64,000 nucleotides of DNA from DATMER01 sp035556715 (GTDB lineage: Bacteria; Acidobacteriota; Thermoanaerobaculia; Multivoradales; UBA5704), in contig DATMER010000095.1 of NCBI GenBank assembly GCA_035556715.1, positions 1 through 64,000 of the forward strand, given 5' to 3'. The notes beneath the pieces are model-generated. The model did not search any database. It was not told the origin of the DNA and worked only from the letters and a program-made list of their open reading frames with translations. Shown piece after piece: positions 8,672-17,325 of this stretch. A program made the translations under genes and the position numbers. The first letter of the stretch is position 1; each line of letters starts with the position of its first letter.

Positions 8672-9550
8672 CTACTCGACGTTCTGGACCTGCTCGCGCA
8701 TCTGCTCGCAAAGGACCTTGGCGTCGAGGACCGCGCGCGTCATCTCGGCGTTGCGGCACTTGGCGCCCAGGGTGTTGAGCTCGCGGAAGATCTCCTGGGT
8801 CAGGAAGTCGAGGCGCTTGCCGGCCGGACCCGGGTCCCGGAGGATGGATCGGAAGTGGTCCAGGTGAGAGCGCAGGCGGTCGATCTCCTCGCTGACGTCG
8901 CCGCGGTCCACGAGGAGGGCGACCTCCTGGGCGATACGCGCCTCGTCGAGCGACTGGCTGCCGAGCAGCTCCTCCAGCCGGCGGCGCAGCGACGCACCCA
9001 GCTCCTCGCGGACCGGCCCGCGCAGCTCGTCGAGCCGCGCGACGATGACTTCGAGAGCCCGGATGCGCTCCTCCAGGACCGCGGCCAGGTTGCGCCCCTC
9101 CAGCTCGCGGCCGGAGACGAGCTGGGCCACGGCGTCGTGGGCCACCCGCAGGAGCAGCTCGTGGTCGTCGGCGTCCCACTCCTCCGCCGCCACTTCGACC
9201 TTGAAGGCCTCGGGGATGCGCAGGAGGTCGCCGGCCGAGAGCCCGCGCTCGACGAGCCCCGCCTCCACGAGCTGGTGGACCGCGGCGTGGGCCTCCCGGA
9301 TCACTCCCATGTGGACCTGGACGGTGGCCTTGCGCTCGGCCACGGGCCGGACCTCGATCCGCGCCTCCACCCGGCCGCGGGAGATCTCCTTGCCGAGCAG
9401 GTCGCGCAAGGCCGACTCGCTCGACCGCACCTCATCCCCCAGGCGCAGGACCAGGTCGAAGAACCGGTGGTTGACCGCCTTCAAGCTGACCGCCACCCCA
9501 TGCCGCGCGTTCTCTCCCGACGACTCCCCATAACCCGTCATACTGCGCAT
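8672..9550 (-). CDS. yicC: YicC/YloC family endoribonuclease
   Basis: A 292-residue YicC-family protein; members act as endoribonucleases on RNA. The N-terminus MRSMTGYGESSGENARHG and AVNHRFFDLVLRLG is diagnostic. The C-terminus has DRLRSHLDHFRSIL, GKRLDFLTQEIFRELNTLGA and KVLCEQMREQVQNVE. ATG 9550 follows GGGGAAGGG at good spacing; an upstream extension lacks conservation. It directly precedes gmk. Confidence 0.94.
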   Translation of the reverse strand: MRSMTGYGESSGENARHGVAVSLKAVNHRFFDLVLRLGDEVRSSESALRDLLGKEISRGRVEARIEVRPVAERKATVQVHMGVIREAHAAVHQLVEAGLVERGLSAGDLLRIPEAFKVEVAAEEWDADDHELLLRVAHDAVAQLVSGRELEGRNLAAVLEERIRALEVIVARLDELRGPVREELGASLRRRLEELLGSQSLDEARIAQEVALLVDRGDVSEEIDRLRSHLDHFRSILRDPGPAGKRLDFLTQEIFRELNTLGAKCRNAEMTRAVLDAKVLCEQMREQVQNVE

Positions 9551-9569
9551 CGTCTCGCCCTTCCCCGAA

Positions 9570-9947
9570 TCATCGGATTGGCAGCTTCCGCACCCGCACT
9601 GTCTCGTCTTCGATCGTGACGGCAACCCCCTCCGGAAGCACCTGCTCCAGGAGTGGAGCCGTTTCGAGAAGCCTTCGAGTCACCGTCGCCGGAGCCGAGT
9701 CGGACAATCGGAGCGTGACCAGGCTCGGCCGATCGAAGCCGCCCAGGGCAAGGAGGGCCGAGAAGTCGAGATCCTGGCTCACGATGGCTTGTCCCTCGTT
9801 GCGGGCGAGCTCCAGGATCTCCCGATCCGGCGTCCGGGCCGGCATTCGTTGCGAGATCCGAACGATATCCCAGCCCTCCCGCTGCAAGGCTTCTACGGTC
9901 AGAGGTGAAACGTTGAGATCGGCCAGCAGAGGGACCAGTTTGGCCAT
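9570..9947 (-). CDS. DUF5615 PIN-like toxin
   Basis: A 125-residue PIN-like protein. Acidic residues typical of the family are present: LLADLNVSPL (Asp10, Asn12) and IVSQDLDFSALLALGG (Asp59, Asp61). DUF5615 proteins are usually paired with a DUF433 antitoxin, and here the DUF433 gene lies 8 bp upstream on the same strand. The likely role is an RNase toxin of a type II toxin-antitoxin module. The pair sits inside the housekeeping run between the acyltransferase gene and yicC. Confidence 0.85.
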   Translation of the reverse strand: MAKLVPLLADLNVSPLTVEALQREGWDIVRISQRMPARTPDREILELARNEGQAIVSQDLDFSALLALGGFDRPSLVTLRLSDSAPATVTRRLLETAPLLEQVLPEGVAVTIEDETVRVRKLPIR

Positions 9948-9955
9948 TCGCGCCG

Positions 9956-10186
9956 TCAGGCGGTCCTCAGGACGTAGAGCCGATCCGAAGCGAGCCAGGC
10001 GGCATACTGCAATGCCTGCCGGACATCCTCCTCCACCAGCTCTGGATATGCCTCCACGACCTCCTGGACCGAGTGGCCGCTGGCGAGCATCTTGAGGAGG
10101 ACGCTGACCGTGATCCTCATCCCCCGGATCGTGGGCTGTCCCAGGCAGACGTTCGGGTCAATGGTGATGCGGTCCAATCTTTCCAT
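9956..10186 (-). CDS. DUF433 antitoxin
   Basis: A 76-residue DUF433 protein, an antitoxin family with a winged-helix-like fold. The diagnostic motif is ITIDPNVCLGQPTIRGMRIT near residues 6-25, followed by VLLKMLASGHSVQEVVEAYP. ATG 10186 follows a G-rich stretch (GGGGG). The gene is 8 bp upstream of its DUF5615 partner and 14 bp downstream of the acyltransferase stop, so it is likely co-transcribed with its neighbours. Confidence 0.88.
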   Translation of the reverse strand: MERLDRITIDPNVCLGQPTIRGMRITVSVLLKMLASGHSVQEVVEAYPELVEEDVRQALQYAAWLASDRLYVLRTA

Positions 10187-10200
10187 GGTACTACCCCCGG

Positions 10201-10848
10201 TCATGAAGGGATGCTAGCACGGCCGCTCGCCCACCTTTCGGCATCGTCCTCGGCCCCGTCCAGCCGCCGCTTCAGCTCGGCGGCGGCGGTGGCGGGATCG
10301 CCCCTGCGCTCGACCGCGAGCGGCTCGCCATACACGAAGTGTACGGTGGACAGCGGCAGGGGGATCAGGAAGCGGTCCCAGGAATTCAGCCGCTTTGCCC
10401 GGGTGGCGGCCACCGCCACCGGCTGGATCGGGAAGCCGGTCGCCGCTGCCGCCAGGATAACCCCGGGCTGGACCTCGCTCGCCGGTCCCCGGGGGCCGTC
10501 CGGCGTGAAGGCCAGGTCGTAGCCCTCCTGCCCTTTGCGCAGCAGCGTCCTCATCCCCGCCACGCCCCCCCGGCTGCTCGAGCCGCGGCTGGAGTCGATC
10601 CCCAGCCTGGCCACGGTGCGGGCGATCAGCTCGCCGTCCCGGCTCTGGCTGACCAGCACCGAGATCCCCCTCCCCCGGTAGGAGTAGGGCATCAGGAGCA
10701 GGTGGCGGTGCCAGAAAGCGAGGATGAAGCGCTCGCCGCGCTGCTCCATCTTCCTCATCGGGCCATCGTCGTGGTGCCGCAGCTTCACGCTGGCTCGCAG
10801 CGCCCGGATCAGACCGGCCGCGGCGAAGGACAGGGCGGCCTCCTTCAT
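10201..10848 (-). CDS. DUF374 lysophospholipid acyltransferase-like protein
   Basis: A 215-residue inner-membrane-associated acyltransferase of the DUF374 branch. The HX-type motif is ILAFWHRHLLLMPYSY, followed by SQSRDGELIARTVARLG, SSRGG and AFTPDGPRGPASEVQPG. The family is linked to Kdo2-lipid A late acylation (LpxL-like role). ATG 10848 is chosen; a TTG at 10860 overlapping the stop of the ABC exporter gene as TTGA is an alternative. Its place after lpxB and the msbA-like gene supports a lipid A function. Confidence 0.87.
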   Translation of the reverse strand: MKEAALSFAAAGLIRALRASVKLRHHDDGPMRKMEQRGERFILAFWHRHLLLMPYSYRGRGISVLVSQSRDGELIARTVARLGIDSSRGSSSRGGVAGMRTLLRKGQEGYDLAFTPDGPRGPASEVQPGVILAAAATGFPIQPVAVAATRAKRLNSWDRFLIPLPLSTVHFVYGEPLAVERRGDPATAAAELKRRLDGAEDDAERWASGRASIPS

Positions 10849-10856
10849 ATCCCGCT

Positions 10857-12731
10857 TCAAACCCGAAACTGCAGGTCGTACAGCCGCCGGTAGGTCCCGC
10901 CGAGCGCCATGAGCTCGCCGTGGTTGCCCTCCTCCACGATCCGGCCGCCTTCCATGACCACGATGCGGTCGGCCCGCATCACGGTCGAGAGACGATGGGC
11001 GATGACCAGCGTGGTGCGCCCCTGCATCAGGTTCGAGAGCGCCTTCTGGACCAGCGCCTCGGAATGGGTGTCGAGGTGGGACGTGGCCTCGTCCAGGATC
11101 AGGATCGGCGCGTTCTTGAGCAGGGCGCGCGCGATCGCCAGCCGCTGCCTCTGGCCGCCGGACAGCCGCACCCCCGACTCGCCGATCACCGTGTCATAGC
11201 CGTTCGGAAGCTCCATGATGAACTCGTCCGCGTAGGCCGCTGCCGCCGCCTCGCGCACCCGCTCCAGCGGCAGGTCGGACCGGCCATAGGCGATGTTGTT
11301 CCGGATCGAGTCGTTGAAGAGGACCGTCTCCTGCGTGACGATGCCGATCAGAGCCCGCAGGCTCTGGACCTTCAGGTCCCGGATGTCGGTGCCGTCGATC
11401 GCGACCCGTCCCGCGTCCGGATCGAAGAAGCGCGGCAGGAGGTTCACCAGGGTCGACTTGCCCGCGCCGGACGAGCCCACCAGGGCCACGATCTCGCCGG
11501 CACGGATCGGCAGGGTGAGGTCGTGCAGCACCATGCGGTCCTCGTAGGCGAACGAGACCCGCTCGTAGGCGATCCCCTCCCGCACGGTGTCGACCTCGAC
11601 GGCGTCCGGCCGCTCCACGATGTCGTTCGGGACCGAGGTGAGGCGCGCCACCCGCTGGCCCGCGGCCGTGGCCTCCTGCAGGATGAGGTTGACCTTGTTC
11701 AGCTTGCGGATCGGGTCGTACAGCATCAGCAGCGTGGTCAGAAACTGGATCAGCTCGGGCGCGGACAGCTCCCCGGCGCGGATGGCGCGGCCGGCGTAGA
11801 TCAACAGCCCGGCCGCCCCGAGCACCGCCAGCGACTCGACCACCGGGCCGGAGGCGTGGGCCAGCATCTGCGCCCAGAGGTTCACCCGCAGGTGGCGCCG
11901 CGTCGCCTCTCGGAACTTCGTCAGCTCGAACTCCTCCATGCCGAAGGCCTTCACCACCCGGTTGCCGCGGATCCCCTCCGCCATCAGGCTGGCGAGGTCC
12001 GCCATCCGCTCCTGGCTGCGGTGGCTCGTGCGGCGCATGCCCTTGCCGAAGCGGACGATCGGGTAGACCAGGACCGGCGCCACCACCAGGGCGATCAGCG
12101 CGAGCCGTAAGTGGGTGGAGAGCAGCAGCGCGAGGAGGAAGACCAGCGTGATCGACTGCTGGAACAGGTCGAGCAGACGGTTCGAGACCGCGCTCTGCAT
12201 CAGGGCCACGTCGTTGATCACCCGGGCGACCAGTTCCCCCGAAGGGTGCTCGGCGTGGAAACGGCTCGACTGGTCCAGGATGTACTTGTAGAGGTCGTTG
12301 CGGATGTCGGTCGTCACCCCCAGGCCGATATGCTGGAAGGCGTAGCCGGAGACAAAGTCGGCCAGCGACCGGAGGAGGAAGACGAGCACGAAGAGCAGCG
12401 GCACGAAATAGACGACCTCGGCCGGGCCGACCCCGAGCCGGCGCTTCAGAGACTGGTAGCTGCGGTCGATCTGCCGGGCCACGTCGAACCGCCGTCCCAG
12501 GTCGGCGAGGAAGCCGGTCTCCTCGGGCTTCTCCCCTCCGCCCCCGCCCGTGATGCTGCCGAGGGGGCCGGGCACCTCGTCGCCAGCCAGGAGCACCTCA
12601 CCGAAGATCGGCTTGATCAGGGAGACGGTGCCCGCGGTGGCGGCCGCGAAGACCAGGATGCCGACCGCGGCGAGCATGGCCCAGCCGGTGTAGCGCCGCA
12701 GGTAGTAGAGGAAGAACGCCGGGGTGGTCAC
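10857..12731 (-). CDS. msbA: MsbA-like lipid A exporter, ABC transporter with fused ATPase
   Basis: A 624-residue half-transporter predicted to flip lipid A-core across the inner membrane. About six membrane segments fill residues 15-340. An unusual glycine-rich insert near residues 55-75 lies between the first two segments. The ATPase domain has Walker A VGSSGAGKSTLVN, signature RLSGGQRQRLAIARALL and Walker B ILILDEATSHLD. The start is GTG 12731, overlapping the lpxB stop as GTGA. Strong family match; MsbA rather than another exporter is inferred from the lpxB neighbour. Confidence 0.9.
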   Translation of the reverse strand: MTTPAFFLYYLRRYTGWAMLAAVGILVFAAATAGTVSLIKPIFGEVLLAGDEVPGPLGSITGGGGGEKPEETGFLADLGRRFDVARQIDRSYQSLKRRLGVGPAEVVYFVPLLFVLVFLLRSLADFVSGYAFQHIGLGVTTDIRNDLYKYILDQSSRFHAEHPSGELVARVINDVALMQSAVSNRLLDLFQQSITLVFLLALLLSTHLRLALIALVVAPVLVYPIVRFGKGMRRTSHRSQERMADLASLMAEGIRGNRVVKAFGMEEFELTKFREATRRHLRVNLWAQMLAHASGPVVESLAVLGAAGLLIYAGRAIRAGELSAPELIQFLTTLLMLYDPIRKLNKVNLILQEATAAGQRVARLTSVPNDIVERPDAVEVDTVREGIAYERVSFAYEDRMVLHDLTLPIRAGEIVALVGSSGAGKSTLVNLLPRFFDPDAGRVAIDGTDIRDLKVQSLRALIGIVTQETVLFNDSIRNNIAYGRSDLPLERVREAAAAAYADEFIMELPNGYDTVIGESGVRLSGGQRQRLAIARALLKNAPILILDEATSHLDTHSEALVQKALSNLMQGRTTLVIAHRLSTVMRADRIVVMEGGRIVEEGNHGELMALGGTYRRLYDLQFRV

Positions 12732-13888
12732 GCCGGGCTCTCCTCCAGGATCTCCGCAACCTCCCGCGCCGCCCGGCCGCTCGCCCCGCCCTCCCCCAGC
12801 TTCGCACGGAGGCCGGCCAGGCCGGACAGCATCTCCGTCCGCACATGGTCGTCCAGCAGCACCCGCTCGGCCTCGGCCGCGATGCGCTCCGGGTTGGCCT
12901 CCCCCTGGATCAGCTCCGGCACCACCCGCTTGCCCAGGACCAGGTTGACCAGGGCGATGTTCGGCAGGCGCACGAGCAGCCGGGCTAGCGTATAGGTCCA
13001 GAAGCCGAGCCGGTAGAGGACGATCATGGGCGTGCCGAGCAGCCCGACCTCCAGAGTGGCGGTGCCCGAGGCGCAGAGCGCGAGGTGCGAGTCGGCGATG
13101 GCCGCGAAGCGTTCCTCCGCCACGATCCGCACCGGCAGGCCGGAGAGCTCGACCTGCTCCTCCAGCATCTCCCGGGGCACGGTGGGCGCCTTGATCAGGT
13201 GGACCGTCACGGGCAGCTCGGTGGCGAGTCGACGCACCGCTTCGAGCATCGTGGGCAGCAACGCCTCGACCTCGCTCAGCCGCGAGCCGGGGAGGAGCGC
13301 CACCCGGAACGGCCCGTCGGGCGCGCCCCCTTCATCCAATCGGTCCCACGCCCGGGGCAGCTCCGGCACCTCGTCGACCAGCGGATGGCCCACGTGGACC
13401 ACGTCCACGTCGTGCCGGCGGTAGAAGTCCACCTCGAAGGGGAAGAGGACCAGCATGCGGTCGACCAGCTTCGCGATGGTGCGCACTCGCCCCGGGCGCC
13501 AGGCCCAGACCTGCGGGCTGATGTAGTAGATGACGCGCAGACCGCGCCGCTCCAGCTCCTTCGCCAGCCGGAGGTTGAAGTCCGGAAAGTCGATCAGCAC
13601 GGCCGCGTCCGGCCGGCGGCGGTCCACCTCGCGCAGCAACGAGGCGAAGACCTCTCTGATGCGCGGCAGGACGCGGAGCACCTCGGTGATGCCCACCACG
13701 GACACCTCCGAGCTGTGGGCCACGGGCTGGAGCCCGGCTGCCCGCAGCTCGTCGCCGCCGAGGCCGAAGGTCACCAGGCCCGGCACGAGCCGGCGCAGCT
13801 CGGAGACCAGCCGGGCGCCGTGGAGGTCTCCCGAGGCTTCGCCGGCGACCACCAGGAGCTCCCTGGGACGAGTATCTCGCCCCATCAT
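12728..13888 (-). CDS. lpxB: Lipid-A-disaccharide synthase
   Basis: Joins UDP-2,3-diacylglucosamine to lipid X to form the lipid A disaccharide. The 386-residue product begins LLVVAGEASGDLHGARLVSE, the hallmark of LpxB. It continues with VLIDFPDFNLRLAKEL, YYISPQVWAWRPGRV, ALLPGSRLSEVEALLP and the donor-site SGTATLEVGLLGTPMIVLY. The start overlaps the upstream small membrane gene as ATGA, and the stop overlaps the exporter start, so the three are translationally coupled. Confidence 0.96.
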   Translation of the reverse strand: MMGRDTRPRELLVVAGEASGDLHGARLVSELRRLVPGLVTFGLGGDELRAAGLQPVAHSSEVSVVGITEVLRVLPRIREVFASLLREVDRRRPDAAVLIDFPDFNLRLAKELERRGLRVIYYISPQVWAWRPGRVRTIAKLVDRMLVLFPFEVDFYRRHDVDVVHVGHPLVDEVPELPRAWDRLDEGGAPDGPFRVALLPGSRLSEVEALLPTMLEAVRRLATELPVTVHLIKAPTVPREMLEEQVELSGLPVRIVAEERFAAIADSHLALCASGTATLEVGLLGTPMIVLYRLGFWTYTLARLLVRLPNIALVNLVLGKRVVPELIQGEANPERIAAEAERVLLDDHVRTEMLSGLAGLRAKLGEGGASGRAAREVAEILEESPA

Positions 13889-14076
13889 GGAATGGGCGCG
13901 GGCGGCCCCTGGGGGAACGGGTACATCAGCCAGGCCACGAGCAGCCCGCCGCCCACCATCCCCAGGAAGAGCTGCAGGAACAGGCGGACCTGCTCCTTGC
14001 GCTCGCGCCGCCAGAGCAGGGTGAAGAACAGGCTCACCACGAGGGAGTAGAGGACCATCAGGAAGAAATGGCTCAT
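13885..14076 (-). CDS. Small two-helix membrane protein of unknown function
   Basis: A 63-residue hydrophobic protein. The first membrane segment is FFLMVLYSLVVSLFFTLLW, then a basic loop RRERKEQV, then a second segment LFLQLFLGMVGGGLLVAWLM. The end is proline-rich. The gene lies 7 bp downstream of the DUF6677-like gene and overlaps lpxB by 4 bp. Codon usage and tight coupling argue it is real. No function is recognised; it may be an accessory of the lipid A genes. Confidence 0.72.
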   Translation of the reverse strand: MSHFFLMVLYSLVVSLFFTLLWRRERKEQVRLFLQLFLGMVGGGLLVAWLMYPFPQGPPAPIP

Positions 14077-14083
14077 GTCTTCC

Positions 14084-14569
14084 TCACTCCTTCTTGCCGC
14101 GCGAGATGTCCCACGCGTCGAGGATGAGCAGCCAGTTCATCAGCCCGGCCGTGAGCAGGAACGCGGTGCCGTACTCGTAGCCGGCACCCACGATGTCGCC
14201 CGAGTAGTCGACCCCGTAGCGGAGGATGAAGTAGGGGATGCCGGCGCCCATGGCGCCCGCGGTGCCCAGGTAGGCGAGAGGCTGGCGGGGCAGGGGCTGA
14301 TAGAGGTTCCCTTGCAGCGCGCAGCCGACCCACAGGGAGACGAGCACCAGCAGGAAGAACACGATCCCGCGGGCGGTCCGCCGGACATAGATGTGACCGA
14401 GCCCCGGCACGAGCCAGGCCAGGATCATGGCCAGGTAGGGGTTGCCGACGGGCTCGGTGATCTGCGAAACGGGCTGCAAAACGGGCTGCGATACCGGCTG
14501 CGGTTCAGGCGGCGTGGGCGCCGCGGGAGCCTGCGGCTGCGCGGCGTCATCAGGTTGGGCCAAGTCCAT
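14084..14569 (-). CDS. DUF6677/TM2-like polytopic membrane protein
   Basis: A 161-residue protein. A proline/glutamine-rich cytoplasmic N-terminus with repeated QPVSQPVLQPVSQ is followed by membrane segments beginning PYLAMILAWLVPGLGHIY, a TM2/DUF6677-like signature, then GIVFFLLVLVSLWVGCAL and a C-terminal AFLLTAGLMNWLLILDAWD. ATG 14569 is preceded by GAGGAGG. The start overlaps the end of the degenerate HIT gene by about 20 bp. Function unknown. Confidence 0.78.
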   Translation of the reverse strand: MDLAQPDDAAQPQAPAAPTPPEPQPVSQPVLQPVSQITEPVGNPYLAMILAWLVPGLGHIYVRRTARGIVFFLLVLVSLWVGCALQGNLYQPLPRQPLAYLGTAGAMGAGIPYFILRYGVDYSGDIVGAGYEYGTAFLLTAGLMNWLLILDAWDISRGKKE

Positions 14570-14718
14570 CCTCCTCCGGAGCCTCCTCAAGGGCAAAGAG
14601 CGCCCGCAGGCGCTCGCGAGACTGGCGCAGGTCCTCCGGCACGAGCCGGACCTCCGCCAGGACGGTCATGAAGCATGAAGGTGTACGAGTACCGCCAGGG
14701 GGTGAAGAGGCGTTCCAT
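14550..14718 (-). pseudogene. HIT-family hydrolase gene with a large internal deletion
   Basis: On the minus strand ATG 14718 starts MERLFTPWRYSYT, the characteristic N-terminus of HIT-family (histidine triad) proteins. After about 15 codons the sequence jumps, one base out of frame, to FMTVLAEVRLVPEDLRQSRE, then RLRALF. This matches the usual C-terminus of the same family, where NFMTVL..VRVLPE.L..T.ERL follows the histidine triad. The stop is at 14550. The entire catalytic middle, including HxHxH, is missing; full-length members are about 165 residues, against roughly 55 here. The junction sits in a short duplication (TTCATG CTTCATG), suggesting a deletion between short repeats or an assembly collapse. 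The gene starts 5 bp after the HU stop. Confidence 0.72.
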
Positions 14719-14722
14719 CCAC

Positions 14723-15049
14723 TCAACACTCGTCGTTGAGCAGCTCCCTCAGCTCCTTGCCGGGCTTGAAGTAGGGGATCCGCTTGGGCGGGACGCTGAC
14801 CTTGTCGCCGGTCTTCGGGTTGCGTCCGGTGCGGGCGCCGCGATGCCGGATGCGGAAGCTGCCGAACCCGCGCAGCTCGATCTTCTCGCCGCCTTTCAGG
14901 GAGTCCACGATGCTGTCGAAGACCGTGTTGACGATGATCTCGGCGTGCTTCTTGGTGAGCTGGGTCGTGCGGGCGACCTCCTCGACCAGCTCGGCCTTGG
15001 TCATCCCGGTCATCCCGGCCAACTCGTCACTCTTGTAGGGTACCGACAT
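14723..15049 (-). CDS. HU/IHF-family DNA-binding protein
   Basis: A 108-residue nucleoid protein. The family core MTKAELVEEVARTTQLTKKH is followed by KIELRGFGSFRIRHR, and the DNA-binding arm is ARTGRNPKTGDKVSVPPK. A 15-residue N-terminal extension precedes the usual MTKAEL start. I keep ATG 15049 because it has a good GAAAGGGG ribosome site, but an internal start at the later methionine would give the standard length. Position directly after rpsA is common for IHF-beta/HU genes. Confidence 0.93.
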   Translation of the reverse strand: MSVPYKSDELAGMTGMTKAELVEEVARTTQLTKKHAEIIVNTVFDSIVDSLKGGEKIELRGFGSFRIRHRGARTGRNPKTGDKVSVPPKRIPYFKPGKELRELLNDEC

Positions 15050-15122
15050 CTCCCACCCCTTTCTGAGCCTGCGGCGGGTCCCCGAGGCCGGAGGCCCGCC
15101 GCCGTTCTGGTGTCAATACAGC

Positions 15123-16844
15123 CTACTCGGCTTCCCCCTCGCTCGCGCTCTCCTCGTGCTCCCGGCTGCCCTCGCGGGTGGCCTGGAGCTCGGCGATCTC
15201 CTCCTCGGTGGGCTGGGAAACGCCGCGCAGCGACAGGCCGACCTTCTTGTCGTCCTCCTCGATGCGCAGGACGCGGGTCCGCACCCAGTCGCCGACGTTG
15301 TACTGCTCCTCGAGCTTGCCGCCGCCGGGCACCTCGATCTCGCTGACGTGGGCGAGACCCTCGAGGCCGTTGTAGATGTCGATGAAGAGGCCGAAGTCGG
15401 TGACGTTGACCACCCGGCCGTCCAGGGTGTCGCCGACGCGGTGGCGGGTGGCGAAGTCATCCCACTCGTTAGGCATGAACTCCTTGATCGACAGCGAGAC
15501 GCGCTGGTTCTCGATGTCGATGTTGGTGATCCGCGCCCGCACCGTGTCGCCCTTCTTGAGGACCTCGCTCGGATGCTTGACCCGCTTGGTCCAGCTCATG
15601 TCCGAGACGTGGATCAGGCCGTCGATGCCATCCGTGATCTCCACGAAGGCGCCGAACTCGGTCAGGTTGCGGACCTTGCCCTCGATGACCGTGCCCTCGG
15701 GGTGGGTGTCCTTCAGCTCCTCCCACGGGTTGCGCTCGGTCTGGCGCAGCGACAGGCTGATCCGCCGCTGGTCCATGTCGAGCTCCGAGACGATCGCCTC
15801 GACCTCGTGCCCCACCTCCAGGATCTTGGCGGGGTTGACCACCTTCTTGGTCCACGACATCTCGCTGACGTGGATCAGGCCCTCGACCCCCTCCTCGATC
15901 TCGACGAAGGCGCCGTAGTCGACCAGCGACACGACCTTGCCGCGCACGCGCGAGCCGATCGGGTACTTCTTGTCGACCAGGGTCCAGGGATCCTCCGACT
16001 TCTGCTTGTAGCCCAGGGAGACGCGCTCCGTGTCGGGGTCGAACTTGAGGACGGCCACCTCGACCTCGTCGCCCACCGAGAAGTGCTCGGAGGGATGATT
16101 GACCCGGCCCCACGAGATGTCGGTGATGTGGAGCAGGCCGTCAATGCCGCCGAGGTCGATGAACACGCCGTAGTCGGTGATGTTCTTGACCACGCCCTTG
16201 AGCCGGGCCCCCTCCTCAAGCCGGGTGAGGGTCTCGGCCTTCTTCTTCGCCAGCTCGGTCTCCAGCACCGCCTTGCGCGACAGCACGATGTTGTTGCGCC
16301 GGCGGTCGAGGCTGATGACCTTGAACTCCAGTTCCTGGCCGCGCAGCGACTCCAGGTTCTTGACCGGCTTGATGTCCACCAGCGAGCCGGGCAGGAAGGC
16401 GCGCAGGCCCACGTCCACGGTAAGGCCGCCCTTGATCCGGTCGGTGACCCGGCCCCGGATGATGCGCCCCTCCTTGTAGGCCTTCTCGACCTCGGTCCAG
16501 CGGCGCATGCGCTGCGCCTTGGTGCGGGACAGGAGGACGTGGCCTTCGAGATCCTCGGTCTTCTCGAGGAGGACGTCGATCTCCTCCCCCTCCTTGATGT
16601 TCAGGTTGCCGTCGCGGTCGAGGAACTCCTCGATCGGGACGAGCCCCTCCGACTTGTACCCCACGTCGATGATCACCGAATTCGCGGTGATCCCGATGAC
16701 TCGACCCGGGACGATCTCACCCTCGGTGAGATTCCGCATACTGTCGTCGTACATGTCGAGGAGCTTCTGGTACTCCTCCCTGGAAAGCTCCTCGTCGGAC
16801 TCGGCCGTCATCGTCGGCTGGTCCATTTGTTCAGTGACCGGCAT
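15123..16844 (-). CDS. rpsA: 30S ribosomal protein S1
   Basis: A 573-residue S1 protein that recruits mRNA to the 30S subunit. Six S1 (OB-fold) repeats are readable: GEIVPGRVIGITANSVIIDV, GRIIRGRVTDRIKGGLTVDV, GARLKGVVKNITDYGVFIDL, GSRVRGKVVSLVDYGAFVEI, GTVIEGKVRNLTEFGAFVEI and GDTLDGRVVNVTDFGLFIDI. Start ATG 16844 has AAGGAGGA about 10 bases upstream. The N-terminal repeats are the more diverged ones, as usual for ribosome-binding repeats. Own promoter lies at 16947-16975. Confidence 0.97.
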   Translation of the reverse strand: MPVTEQMDQPTMTAESDEELSREEYQKLLDMYDDSMRNLTEGEIVPGRVIGITANSVIIDVGYKSEGLVPIEEFLDRDGNLNIKEGEEIDVLLEKTEDLEGHVLLSRTKAQRMRRWTEVEKAYKEGRIIRGRVTDRIKGGLTVDVGLRAFLPGSLVDIKPVKNLESLRGQELEFKVISLDRRRNNIVLSRKAVLETELAKKKAETLTRLEEGARLKGVVKNITDYGVFIDLGGIDGLLHITDISWGRVNHPSEHFSVGDEVEVAVLKFDPDTERVSLGYKQKSEDPWTLVDKKYPIGSRVRGKVVSLVDYGAFVEIEEGVEGLIHVSEMSWTKKVVNPAKILEVGHEVEAIVSELDMDQRRISLSLRQTERNPWEELKDTHPEGTVIEGKVRNLTEFGAFVEITDGIDGLIHVSDMSWTKRVKHPSEVLKKGDTVRARITNIDIENQRVSLSIKEFMPNEWDDFATRHRVGDTLDGRVVNVTDFGLFIDIYNGLEGLAHVSEIEVPGGGKLEEQYNVGDWVRTRVLRIEEDDKKVGLSLRGVSQPTEEEIAELQATREGSREHEESASEGEAE

Positions 16845-16946
16845 AAAAGGCGTTCCTCCTTGGCGTGGATTCAGGCTCGCGGGCCTGTGCCCCCGCGGAC
16901 GGGGGGCTGCGAGTTCCGCTTAACTCTTTGGAAACTCGGGCCTTTG

Positions 16947-16975
16947 AGTATAGGGGGACGGAGGGGGGCTGTCAA
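16947..16975 (-). promoter_or_regulatory. Sigma-70 promoter of rpsA
   Basis: Read on the minus strand this is TTGACA, a 17-bp spacer and TATACT, essentially consensus. Transcription would start near 16940 and give a leader of about 95 bases before the rpsA ATG. This is the clearest housekeeping promoter in the window. Confidence 0.85.
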
Positions 16976-17052
16976 TTCGCCGCAGAGCCGCCCGAGAGAC
17001 CGCTCGCCTGCGTCCTCTTGGGCTAAGATGTAGTCACGTGAAGGAGGGGCAG

Positions 17053-17325
17053 ATGTCAACGACTGTCGGAATCCGCGAGCTCAAGGCGAAGCTGAGCAGC
17101 TATGTTGAGCAGGTCAAGGCTGGCGGCACGGTAATCATCACGGAGCGGGGCAAGCCCGTCGGACGGATCGTGCCGGTTCGAGCGGCGCTTCAAGACAGGC
17201 TGCAGCAGCTTGCCGAGGCGCGCGTCCTTGCCTGGAGCGGCCGTAAGCTCGAGCCGAAGACACCCTCGATCCGGCCGCGTGGGGGGCGGACCATTGCCGA
17301 GTTGCTCGTCGAGGACCGTGATTGA
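17053..17325 (+). CDS. Phd/YefM-type antitoxin
   Basis: A 90-residue antitoxin with the prevent-host-death motif VGIRELKAKLSSYVEQVKAG and IITERGKPVGRIVPV. ATG 17053 follows AAGGAGGGGCAG. An in-frame GTG at 17038 would remove the ribosome site and is rejected. Its stop overlaps the start of the VapC gene by 4 bp (TTGA), the usual arrangement for a coupled type II toxin-antitoxin pair. The C-terminal third is the likely toxin-binding part. Confidence 0.92.
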   Translation: MSTTVGIRELKAKLSSYVEQVKAGGTVIITERGKPVGRIVPVRAALQDRLQQLAEARVLAWSGRKLEPKTPSIRPRGGRTIAELLVEDRD

